From: Moringa oleifera
Taxonomy: Eukaryota; Streptophyta; Magnoliopsida; Brassicales; Moringaceae
DNA: 64,000 bases
Assembly: GCA_021397835.1 (NCBI GenBank)
Contig: JAJFZO010000168.1
Location: 4,650,001 to 4,714,000, forward strand
Direction of reading: 5' to 3'
Numbering within the stretch: position 1 is the stretch's first letter; each line of letters begins with the position of its first letter. The notes under the pieces were generated by a model. That model searched no databases. It saw only the letters and a program-made list of their open reading frames with translations, and was not told where the DNA came from. The position numbers were made by a program, and so were the translations under genes. This document shows, one piece after another, positions 48,338 to 60,389 of the stretch.

Positions 48338-49815
48338 GTTCAATATTTTTGTTTTTTTCATTTATTTTATTCCACAAAAGCACTTAGTCAGTATTCTTGG
48401 ACTAGGAAGGGGAAGGAGACAATAATATAAAAATAAAAGCAAGAATGATGAGATGATCCAATAAAAAGTAAATATAAAAAAAATTGAATTTATATATTTA
48501 ATAATTTAATTTGATCTAATTTAAATTTTATTAAAAATTTTAATTTTTGAAATATTCAAATCAAAAATTTTGCATAATAAATTATTAATTTTTTATCAAA
48601 AAAATTTAAATCATCATTGAAAAATAAAAATTTTTAATATCAAAATTATTTCTTAAAAGTTCAATTTCAAAATTTGATAATTTATAAAAAATAATTTGTT
48701 ATTAAAAAATTATTCAAATTTAAAAAAATGCATCAAAAAGTAAAATTTATTTGAATTAATTTTAAAATATTTTTTAAAATTTTAATTATAAATTAAATTA
48801 ATATTTAATTTAAATAAAATCAAAATATTAAATATATAATAAAGTCAATCAATATATAAACTTTTGATCGTATTCTTTATTTTCTTTTTATTTACCACTA
48901 ATAAAATATGATATAATCCTTAGATGAAAAGGCTAGGTAGGCATCACAAGTCAGCAGGCAATGTCGGATACGAACATAGGCCAATTTACACAAAGTGACT
49001 GTATAATGGCGGCACCATCACACATTCAATAAATTAAAAGGGTGCAAGTTGCGAAGGCACCATAAATAATCCTGAAAACAACAAAAAGAAAACTGGTCAT
49101 TCAAGCCTTTCATTAACCAAAGAGGGAGTTTCTGTTAACGGGAGAGAGGGACAAAGGTGGGCTCTCAATACAACCCTTTCGAATTATTATTGCACTGCTT
49201 TGCTTTCGGCTCCAGCTTTGAATGTGCACGTAAAGGGTGGCATTGACTGGGACACAATGGAGGGATCTGCCATTGGCGTCATGTTCGAGCAATATGGGTT
49301 CTGTTGGGTATGATTATGGTCAAGATAAGGAGTACTACTGCTTACCACTTTTTAAGAAAAAGAAAATCCAACAAGCAGTACTGGTTCAGGCTATGACATC
49401 AAGAAAGCTACAACAATTTCACAGCTGGGGTTCCATGGTTACCAATCTTACAACAGCTGTTTCTCACAACATTAGGATTGCCTAAACATATGGGGCTTCT
49501 GTTCAATTAAAAGTAGGGGTTTTATGTCAAAGATCCAATCTGTGTTGTCACGTGCACCACCCTGACCTATATATAAATATCCCTGCTAAAGCAGACAAAC
49601 ACAAAGATGGATGCAGATAAAAAGTGAGATTGAGAGACAGCGGGTTCCATCTCAGTATGCAGCTATATCACATTACGAAAGAAGTTGGTGTGCGCCGAAT
49701 TACAACTCAATGTCGCAAGGAAGTGAATATATGTGAAAACTTTGTTGCATTAAGCTGTTTATTTATGTTTTCAAATGATGCTCGTAATGCTTTGCCAAGT
49801 ACAACAATGAACAGC
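48338..49815. other. AT-rich spacer between tRNA and HCNGP-family gene
   Basis: A low-GC block lies at 48470-48860. The remainder to 49815 has ordinary composition and includes the probable 3' UTR of the minus-strand HCNGP gene near its right end. The 82-residue frame at 49237-49485 has no recognisable features. Confidence 0.5.
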
Positions 49816-52800
49816 TCAAGATCTTCTCTCCACCTTCCTTTCACTGGATCTCTTTTCTTCTGCCTCTCGCCTTCTCTGTTGCCTGCCATTCCACAGCAAA
49901 TTTGTTATGCCCTGATGCTTCATGGATGTCAACTCAAAACACTAAGTTGCCCATGGCTAAAAGTGTCCCACTAAAAAAAGTCATGTTTCAGTCATGCAGT
50001 TTCATCCATTGTTACCTAAGCAAAAGCAATCTTTACTACTTTCTTAAATAAAATAAAACTCAAATCAAACAATAAAATTTTGCTGGTTAACACCTTTTGA
50101 GAGCAACTCATGATTACCACCTTACTTATCATATATAATACAGCAATATATAAATCTTAGAATAACCTCTGAAGTTAAAACTGCATACCATCAGTCTAAC
50201 ATTGCGCTTCATCCTAATCAAACAGAAAATTAATTTCATATCATTCGTTCTCTCCCAAGTATAACTTACTAACCAGAAAAGAAAAACAAATAACAAAAAA
50301 CAAAAGCAGTATGTTGCAACTAGTCACTGACATCATACAGTCAGGGCAATTTTCAAATAGAACTTCTAAGAAGAGAGCAAGAATACAAAATTCAATCAAA
50401 ACCAGTGAAGGTCTTTATTACTTCAGAATTCCCGGTCAATATTAATTTAGAAACCTGAGCCAACAACCTAATTCTCAGATGACTTATTGCAACTACACAA
50501 CAAGTAGTCAACATTATAGGCCCGCACTCACTGTGGCAGAGAGCAAAAGAGATCAATTTTTGCAGCAGGGACAGAAAGAGTTGTACAAAAACAAGTTCTC
50601 TAGAAAAGTCAACGTCACTTACGCAAAAGCTGTGTATCCTGCACCAGCATTAGCAGCTGAAAGAAGTGCTGCATGAGCTCCTACAGAAGACAAAGAATCC
50701 TGCCCCCCAGCGGGCAGAGGATTCCTTCTATCACCATCAACCTGAAAGTGAAAACAAAAAAGAGAAAATATTAAGTTTATTGGCATCCCTACAATGTTGC
50801 ATAACATAAATAAATTTATACAAAGATGAGAACCTTATCCCACTTAGATTTCTTGTTCTGTCTAGCATCGCGTGCAACAGCATCGGTTACAGCTGGCATT
50901 GAATGCAAACCAGCGGCTGCTAAAGCTGGAGCACCTGCAAAGTTACCAATTTTGAAAAACCACTGAAAATTGCAGAACTGATGGGCTGAAAAAGTGAAAT
51001 TTTCCTTGGGAGCAAACTTTCACCTACATGGAAGAGGAATGTTAGGTTTTGGTGCAGCAGTAACTAGTCCAGGTTGAGTTCCTCCTGGAACAAACTCAAC
51101 CTTTTGATTCTTCTTATTTTCTTGGTCCTTCCTTTCCCTCTCACGCTTCATATCAGCCTCTGTATTATAAACATACAATATATAAGTGGCAGCAAGTTAT
51201 GTCTCAAAGAAATAAGCAGCAAGAGAGATTAACAATTAAATTTAGGATGCAGCAACAGCCAATAACAGATCATAAATTCAAAATTAAAATCTAACTTCAG
51301 CAAATCTTTAAATCAATAACACGAAATTAACTGGATGAGGGTAATTTTCTAATATTCTTTTTCTATTGCCAAATAATAAATATACAGAAGCGTATTACAT
51401 GCCTGAAAAGATAGGTAAGAAAAAAGTAAAATTCAGGCACCCTAATGGTGATGCTAAGGCATTCCAAAATTCAACTTAGGATGTAAAAGATAGCCAAGCA
51501 AATCTCAGGACTATATATTTCACCAAATAACGCATAGATTTCAGATGCAACCAACCCAAATCATTCAAATTTTATTCGGTAGAACGACAGAGGCAGAAGA
51601 AAACAGTTCCAACAATATCAACAGTAGACTTAAATAACAACAGATACACTGATAATCTCATAAATCCAAAAACACCAAGAACAGATATAACAGTATGATG
51701 CAAGAGAAATAGTAGGTTGTGGGGCAAAGAATCTCATAAACGTACATAAATAACCAAAAAAAGAGCTTAAATTATTCGTTCAACTATCAAAGTCTCAATT
51801 ATCAAGGCACTCTGGGTACAAAATACACCTATGTCAAAAAACAGCATAAGATTTCATAAAACCACAAAATAAAACATCCACCGCAAAACAAAATCTATAT
51901 AGGCAATGAAATCCACATATCTGTATGTGTTGTGAAATTGACAGAAGGAGAAAATCCAAAAGGACTGTTAGTAACCTATTTCATCATAGTAGTCGCTTTT
52001 GTCATATCCATGAGGGTCAAAAACATCTTTACTGAAGCAAGACCCAATCTGGTCAATATCTTGGTACCTCACTGCATGCAGCAAGAAGTCAGGGTTGCGG
52101 TAATCCTTCCTATTGCGTACTTCTGCATTGAAGCTTTTCCCAATTTTCTTCAAAGTAAGAAACTTATCTATTTTCCTCTGCAGTGACATTGCATAAAGGG
52201 AGCATTATGATGCCAACAAAATCTGCTACAGCATAAATCTAGATAAATATTCTCATTCAATAAAATAATTGTTATAAAGATGGTAAACACAACTTGTCAT
52301 CCCAAATAACATTGAGCAGCCAAATTATAGTACTTCAGGGTAGAAACCCTAGCATCCAGATCACATGGTTTTGTAACCTTACATTTCTCATTTCCACTTA
52401 AACTATGTGGAAAATCTCCGGAAATGCAATACACTGTTCAAACCACACCAGAGACATCAATGCATAAATGTTCACAGAAACGTCTATCATAATATCTAAA
52501 ACAACACACAGTGGAAGTCCTTGTAAGATAACCATCACAGATGAAGTGAGACTTCAACCCAAAAGACCACTGGCTACATTAAACTTAGATATTCACAATG
52601 ACTTCATTACGTTACCATTTTCCAAATGGGAGCAAGTTTCAAGTACTGGTTGAGTCTTACATGTCTCCGGACCTGCCTAGAAGATCAACTGATAAGATTA
52701 TTGATTATCATTTGGGGAAAAAGAAAAACAGGAGGATGCAACAGTCCTATGATTGCATGACATATTGGAGATGGAATAGCTATCAGAACCTAGCTTTGGA

Positions 52801-55580
52801 TCTGATGACACAACACATGTCAGAAGAGAATTTCTTGTTAATCAATGAGAAAAGTCAAGGCACAATTCCACAAGGAAGGAAGCTCAAGAACTGTACAAAC
52901 TATCAGCAGCAAACAAAAGAGGCAGAAGGGAAAAGAATCCAACCAATGCATCATCAACTTGCCAAATGGTTAAAGAAAATTTTAAATTTGAAGTTGCACA
53001 ATACAAATAAGAAATTTAAGTGGAAAAAAACCACATTTGAACTTCTTGGAATTTTTACCTAAAGAAATTTGTCTTTAGCGTGAAATTGTAGAATTTCTGC
53101 ACACATGATGAATTCCATCTATATTGTTCCTTATATTGATAAAAGAGGTCCAAGAGTAGGGAGACCAACAGAAACGCTACACAACACAAATAACCTCAAG
53201 CAATGAGGTATTATCTCTGTTATTGCAAAAAATGTTCTCAAAATATTTATAAAAAAGAAAAAAGAAAACAACCTTAATGCAGAGATGCACCTTGTGCATT
53301 TAGAGATTGAATTCATTTAACATACAATCCCAAACAGTTGTCTCAGCTGAGAAAAGGAAAGCTAAAGAAAGATTTATTACTCTTTTTTTAATTTCTCTCT
53401 CACAGGATGTTTCATCTATCACATTTCTAGCATCCACCATGTTACCACAATGTACCACAAGGAAGCAGGACAAAGCAAATCTTCATTAGTTTCAAGACTC
53501 AACATTGGCATAATCATTTACAGAAACAAACGGGAATATTATCTATAAGACTCAAAAAGTACTAGTTTTAAAAAGTATTAAGCATCATAAGCATGAATCG
53601 GCATCGTATAATCGCCATCCAGGAAAAAGAACTTACTTGCAGATCCTCTGAGCACTTCTCTTTTGGTGGAGGGGGAAGAAACTTATCCAATGGATCAACA
53701 TTTTCTTCAGAATGATCACCAGCTTCCTCCACTTCTGCAGCTTCTGATCCAGAAACAGTGTGATTCAAAACATCAGAGTTCACTGGTTCTGCATGTTCAT
53801 GGGATTGAGGAGTAGCCTGAACACTAGATGTTCCATCAACAGTTCCAGCAGGTGTGTTTTCCTGGTAATCACCTGCAGTACATAACAGACAACAAAAGAA
53901 TTGATAATCAGGCATGAAGTATGCTGTTTAGATGAGAAAAAAGAAGCAAGTATGTTCCGTCATCTTTCTCTCTATCTTTTGCATTACCAACCCCTCTTAC
54001 AATATTCTAGGGTCCAGGGAGACATGACTTCAAAGGTCAGGAATGTTTAATGGGGCATGCACAGTTCATTTTCTTTCCCTGCAATTGCTTGACCGCAGTT
54101 CACTTAATTGACAAGCATCCAGGTAAGGGGCGAGAAAAAATTTGATTGAGAGTTCAAACATAGGATCATTATATTGGCCTTTCATAATCTGGTGGCACAT
54201 AAATGAGCCATAAAGGGTAAAGAATTTCATCCTCAAAAGAAGAATCAAAACAAAAATTTCAGCTAAATCTGAGAAAAAGTTTTAGCAACTATTCCATATG
54301 TGACCATACATAAACCCTTAATCAAAAAAACAATAGGGACTTTTTAAGTGATGCGCATCTCATCATGCCCTGGGACAACCAAAGGGTTCATCTGCCCCCG
54401 ACTCACTGAAACAGAAAACAAAAGTTAAGTGATAAAAGAATAGCATACAATAGATTTTGAACTTGATATATTGAATAAGGCCGTATATATGGATAAAAGG
54501 AAGGGGAAGGAAAATCCTATGCACTCATGGGGAATAGGGTCCGAAGAACCCACCAAACATGAATGGTAATGGGTGGACAAAGAATCGAGCAGCCCAAGGC
54601 CTAGTTACACACAAAGTAGTAAAACATTAATGACAGTGGCTCGGAAAAGTAAATAATGCACAAGAAGACAAAGCTAAATTTAGGCAGTATTACTTGGAAC
54701 ATTGATTTATCAACAAACAAAAACACAACTGATTGCTCAGATACAGCTATACATACCATTAGTAACTTGGAGCTCTACACTACCACTTCCTACTTCTCCT
54801 TCCTGCACTTGAAGAAGCACCAAATCCAGGAATCAATCAAAACATGCATCATCCCCAAGGTTCCATAATATTAGCAGCATAAACTACTGAATAATTCAAA
54901 ATGCCCACAATCACACAGAAAGCTCACTGATAACCAATTGTGTAATGAAATATCAGCTAAAGTGACCAATGCATAAAAATTCTATAGATCCCAACCACAA
55001 ACCCTTGCATAATAAATATTAGCAAAGCCAATGCAAATTGGAAAATTCACCATCTTTTCCTCAAATTTCTTGACAACCAACTCATTTCTACCAAAAAGGT
55101 CCGAAAATTTGACAGAAGAAAAAGAAAGAAAAACCCTTAAGGTACCTCAGGTTCAGGGGACATAGCCACCTCATCGTGACCATAGTCCACGATGGTCAGC
55201 CTCCCTCCCCCACTTCTCCTCGTGTCCGACGAAACCACTTGCTGCTGCTGTTGTTGTTGCCGCTGATGTGGCGACGACGAAAGCAAGAGCTGACTCTGTT
55301 GCGGCGTTAAGTGACTAAACTTGCTCTCTCTCGGCGTCGAGTTCTCGTTACCACCTTGCGGCGCGTTTTCTCGGCCAAAATCAGAGACAGCTCCCGCTCT
55401 ACTCCTAAAATCTTCTCCTTCTCCTTCTTCCATATTACTCGCTTCTCTGTACTCATTTTCTTCTTGTTGCTGTTGCGGTTCTTCTTCCTCATCTTCGATA
55501 TCTTCCATTTCTTCGTCATCTTCGTCGTTGTACATAGAGAGTAAGGCGATACCTTCGGGTTGTTTCTTCCTCGACGCCAT
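49816..55580 (-). CDS. SAP30-binding protein / HCNGP-family nuclear protein
   Basis: This nuclear protein carries an HCNGP domain (PF07818), related to human SAP30BP and Arabidopsis At1g29220, with roles suggested in transcriptional repression and splicing. Eight exons: 55146-55580, 54757-54802, 53637-53872, 51976-52177, 51028-51159, 50834-50934, 50623-50741, 49816-49882. Phases are consistent and give 445 residues. The N-terminal third is low-complexity: Glu/Asp-rich (DEDDEEMEDIEDEEEE) and Gln-rich, with QQQQ runs. The conserved domain begins near residue 225 with LDKFLPPPPKEKCSEDLQ and runs through FLTLKKIGKSFNAEVRNRKD and DPHGYDKSDYYDEIE. The C-terminus is charged and ends RSSERKVERRS. The 67-base last exon was found by matching that tail; without it translation would stop at the exon 7 donor. 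The upstream ATG at 55586 adds two residues. A telo-box (AAACCCTA on the minus strand) lies just before the start. Confidence 0.92.
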
Positions 55581-58087
55581 GAGCAAACACTAGGGTTTTC
55601 TCCTCAAGATTCAAAATCCGAATCTGGTCTTTTTCCCGTAATTAAATCGGACCAAAAAAATAGAACAAAGAATAGGGTTCCAATTGAACCTACGTGTATG
55701 ATTTGTTCTCTATTACAACAAAGATGATAATGTCTCAATTTGGAGATTTTCACATGAACAAAAAAAATAATGAATAATGGCAGCCAGGTAACTGGGAACG
55801 GAACCGGCAAACAGTGAAGGCGGGGCGCATTATCGTATGTTCCCGCGAACGATGTCGTTCTATAATTTGCCAATGTAAACAGGTTTGGGGATTAATCATG
55901 GGCTTCAAGCCCACGAATTTGAATATGGACTCGCTTGAGGCTGCCTTCTAGGGTCTTTAAAGTGGGCCTGTCACTCAAGCAAGAGCTATATCAATCTACT
56001 CTTTCCAAAACTCTGTTTGGGTGTGTTCTAATTTTTTTTTTATTTTTGAAAATCATTTGTTTAAAAAAATAAAAATAATCTGTTCTATAATAATTAAAAG
56101 TTAAAAAAATAATAAAATCGAACTGATATGAGAGATTCACGTGTCCTCTTCTCTGATTAATTTACCTGTTTTTTTTATTAACACGCATATTAATACGGTC
56201 TTAAATGAAATCAGTTCAAAAAATGTGATTTAATTGGTTTTTTTTTTTTTTTTTGTGTTGGGATTGGTGGGTGGTGGGGATGGGGTTAAGCTCATCTTTT
56301 TGACCTGGTCATAATTACCTAAAGGGAGGTGATTGTTCTGCAAATTATGCAAACCCTAACCCCCAAGGAACTGCCAGAGAGTGATTGATTTATACATTGT
56401 TGTAATGAAGTACGAAATCAAAGTGAGGAAAAAGTTTGAACTACTTTACCAGACAGGACAACATTTGAAAATTCCCATGAACACAACTCATCTCTTTCAG
56501 ACATGACACTCCAACACCAGATATGTCATAACCAAGATTCCTAAGCTACTTAATCAACATACCATAGGTAGCTTCTCCTAACCTACTCCCCAACACACTA
56601 ATCCCCAATTAACCATTACCCTTCAAACATTTCGCCTAATTATGGAAGCAATCAACATCTTCTAAAATATAAATTTGGGTAATTATGGTATATATGATGT
56701 AAGCTAAACAAGCTTATAAGAAATGCAAAGAACTTGGGGGGAAGTGGTGAAGAGATCAGAGTCCCATTTGTTGTTTTGTCATGACCTTTTGGGGTTCTCG
56801 AGGTGGACAGAAAAGAAAGATCCTCCTTAAATGGGAGTGAGAATGGTGCATTTTCTTCTCCAAGCATGATTGTCTGTGCCATGCATTTTCAGATAAACTT
56901 TTTTCACATGTCTACCTCAATCAGAGGCAACGGACTCAATTTTCTAGCTATCAACTCATAGAACTTTAAAGGGTAGTTTCTATTTGCATTTACATGCGAT
57001 GCAAATTTAGATTTTTTTTTAATAATCAAGGTATTTATGTTGAAAAAATCCCATAGTAGATAAATGATACATCTTCATACGGATTTTGAAATTAATAGAA
57101 GATCCTAATCATGACTCTGATTTATAAGATGACATTTGGTTATTAAAAGCATAATAAAATATATATATATATATTAATAAAAAAATATACCCATAGGTTA
57201 ACCATTTTCACAACCTTAACTCTTGATTGCAAATGGCAATTTCCATGGAGTAGAGTACAAAAGTGGGTATTGACCCATTGAATAAAGTAAGTCCACAAAT
57301 TTGACAAATCAACACCTAATGCACAAAATCATCTCAAAAAACTAGAATCTCAGCGACCCTAGTGATGAAATAGAAACAAACAATAAAGAGATACAAAGGC
57401 AGAATGGTCCATAGAAGAAAATTCTGAGTAGCTAAGGCCAAGGCATGGAGAGCAAAATAAGAAGAATATCCATGAACCCAAAAGAAGAATACAAATATTC
57501 AAAGGAAGGAATAAAGCAGACAATAGAAAAAACAAAAAGAAAAGCAGGAAAAACAAAAAAATAAAAACGAAGTTAAAGACACAGAAACAGAAAAGAAGGT
57601 AAGGGATGATGATGGTGAAGGGTTGATGATGGCAAGCCTCTTACAAGAGACAAGCAATAAGTGGAGATTCTCTGTCTAGTCTTTGGGACTTACCCCACCT
57701 TCTTTTGTCTACTTTTCGCCCTTTTACTATTTTTTCTTTTTTTTAAAAAAACTTTGGAACAATTTTCTTTTTCCTTTTACATTTTGTGTTTATCTATAAC
57801 ACAAAAAGCAAATTTAATGAAAAATAATTAAAATTTTTAAGAGAGAGAGAGAGAGAAAGAACAAGTGGAAGTGGGTCAGCTTAGAACAAAGAGTTAATAC
57901 CAGACCCACGTCGCCCAAAGCGCGTGCTGCCACGCGATCCAAAAAAAACAAATAAACGGTTACCCTTGGCGCAGTTGAGCCGCCTATCGCGGCATCTTTT
58001 GGTGCGGCGTGTGGTTTCACAGGCCTGCGGACGCATTGAGAAAAATGGTTCTACAATTGAAAGGTTGACGAGACGAGTCAACTCAGT
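55581..58087. other. Intergenic region between HCNGP gene and CaMRLK-like gene
   Basis: HCNGP promoter side at 55581-55870, then AT-rich DNA with a T-run near 56238-56255 and an (AT)n tract near 57160-57176. A 76-residue minus-strand frame at 56652-56882 (MAQTIMLGEENAPFSLPF...) has non-repetitive composition and could be a small protein, but I do not recognise it. A GA-run at 57841-57860 precedes the 3' UTR side of the CaMRLK-like gene. Confidence 0.45.
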
Positions 58088-60389
58088 TTAGGACACGGAG
58101 GGATGTATGTCCTTGAGCAATCCGAGAACCTGCTGCATGGTGGGTCTTTTCCCAGGTGACTCAGCTGTACACAGGTACCCTACTCGGAGACTCTCCACCA
58201 TCTCACTCACTGAGTCACCCCCAAGTGTCAGCCTTGGGTCCAGCGCCTCCATGCCAAGTCCTTCTTTCACGAGCCTCCTCACCCGCCTCAAGTTCTCCTC
58301 CGTTCCTTCCTTTCCCGTCAAAAGCTCCATCAAGATGACCCCGAAGCAATACACATCAAACTCAGTTCCATTGTTGTCTTCCTTCATTTCTCTGATATTT
58401 CCGGACCCAACCTTCCGGATCCCAAAATCAGCGATCCGGGGCTCCAGGTTATCCGTAAGGAGGATGTTAGACGCTACGAGGTGACCGTGAGTGGACCCGA
58501 CATGGTGGAGGTACGCGAGACCACGGGCGACGCCGACAGCAATGCGGTGGCGGGTGAGCCAGTTGGTTTTCTTGGGTGATGATGAGTGGGACCCACCACC
58601 GTTATCATTCTCCCAAGTGTCTGTACTCCAGTCCTCCGCGTTGGGCTCCCCTGTAGGAAGCTCGTGGAGCCACCGGTGGAGGTCGCCGTTGGCCATGAAC
58701 TCGTACAGCAGTAGCTTCTCTTTACCTGGAAATTAAAGATTAAACCTTTCTTAAAAAATTGTTACTTCTCACAAATGCATGATCTGATTTTCATTTTACT
58801 GATTTTTCGTTATATTATGCATGAGTCACGAAAATCCATAAACGTAATCATATCATGTATTAGATTTACGTGAGAAAGGCTTACGCGTACACAACGTTCC
58901 GCCGAGTACGATAGAAGCATTGAATTTCCAGACCCGTGAGACCAATTAATGCAGCGAAGTCCAAACAAGAGAGTTAAAGTTGGGTACGGTTATTACCTGC
59001 AATGCAGTAACCGGAGAGAGGCAAGACATTGGGATGTTTAAGCCCGGAGAGGTGTTCGAAGGAGGCAACTGCGTCTTCCTGATCAACATCTCTGGCGTTT
59101 TCCAATACCTTGATTGCCACGTGGAGGTCTCCAGGGAGAACTGCTCGATAGAGAGGCCCGCACCTGCCTTCAGCCAGCAATGAGTCTTTGCCGAAGTGTG
59201 AAGTGGCGGCAATCAGGTCCTTGAAGGTCAGGTTCATCAACGGCTTAGCGGACATGATCACCGGGGCTGAGCTAGGCTCCTTGATGTCTGCAACCCACGA
59301 GGTCCCTGACTCGGTCTCGAATGAGAACGGCCCTGATTTATCCATCTTGTAGTGTAGCTGAACCGGTTTCGAGATTGCCCACTTGTTCTTTCTAGCGAGC
59401 TGCTTCCTTCTATGCATGCAACAAAAGCAAAAAGCAATCGCTACAGAGAGAAATCCTAAGGAACATGACAAGCTAATGGCCAAAAGCTTGGTTTTTGATT
59501 TCGGTCTGTTGGATTTAAGGTGCTTTTCAATGGGTTTGTGCTCTTGGTGAAGTTTATGAGATGGGGCTTTGGGCTGATGGATAAAATGGTTGTTCCTTGG
59601 TGTTTTTGAGGCGTTGAAAATGAAATCGCCACCATGAATAAAAGCAAATTTGCCAAACTTTTGGTATTTATCAAAACCCACGAACCCCGTGAATTTGTTG
59701 AGCGACACATTCAAGAAAGTGAGGTTACTAAGAGGAGGAAAATCAGAAGGAAAAGTACCATTCAAGGAGTTGTTCGACAAATCCAAGTACTTCAAGGAGT
59801 GAAGAACTGAAATGGGTTTTACACTGCCTGACATCTTGCAGTTCGATAAATCCAGCTGCTGCAGCTTGGTGAGCTTGGTGAAACCAGAAGGCAAAGTACC
59901 CAAATCATTATGTGAAAGGTCAAGAACTCGAAGCCTGGAAAACCCAGAGAGCCGAACCTTGTTGGTGAACCTATTTGCCGAAAGGTTGAGAGCCCTAATC
60001 TGTGAATAGGACCCATTTTCCGAGGTGGGTTCGAACCCAATGTTTCCCCCGAATCTGTTCCTGGACAGATTGACCTCAAGCAGGGTTTTGACAGACCATA
60101 ACCAGCCAGGAACAGAGCCCTGAAGAGAATTATTTGAGAGATCGACACCACGCAGCTGTGACATGTTTTTGAGAGACTTCCATGACATTATCCCACTAAG
60201 GTTTCTGGAAGGAAGCTTTATTTCTCTGATTGGAGGATTCGAACAGTTCGAATCTGCAGGCTTGAACCAAGAAGCGTTGAACCCAGACACTGAACGGAAA
60301 GCCCTGGAGACCAGTTCTCTGTCTGTACTGTTGCAAGTAGATTGACCCAGTGAAACCAAAGACAAAAATAACAGCAGCCTGTAAAACAT
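58088..60389 (-). CDS. CaMRLK: LRR receptor-like pseudokinase, CaMRLK/MEE62-like (At5g45800 type)
   Basis: This is a membrane receptor resembling Arabidopsis calmodulin-binding receptor-like kinase. Two exons, 58997-60389 and 58088-58725, joined in phase 1, give 676 residues. The start was set at the second Met (60389), which directly begins the signal peptide [19 protein letters not shown]; an upstream in-frame Met at 60461 would add 24 residues. The ectodomain has several LRRs ([32 protein letters not shown]). A transmembrane helix with several Cys ([18 protein letters not shown]) follows. In the kinase-like domain the glycine loop is degenerate ([10 protein letters not shown]) and the VAIK lysine is present. 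The HRD site reads His-Gly-His at 544-546, so the catalytic Asp is missing, while DFG at 564-566 remains. It is therefore probably a pseudokinase that signals by binding partners. Confidence 0.92.

Noticed and set aside
52598..53062. 154-codon plus-strand open frame
   Set aside because: It lies inside intron 3 of the HCNGP-family gene on the opposite strand, has no domain or signal peptide and contains low-complexity Lys/Gln stretches.
56652..56882. 76-codon minus-strand frame as a small protein gene
   Set aside because: The composition is protein-like, but I cannot match it to a family and see no second supporting signal; noted in the intergenic entry only.
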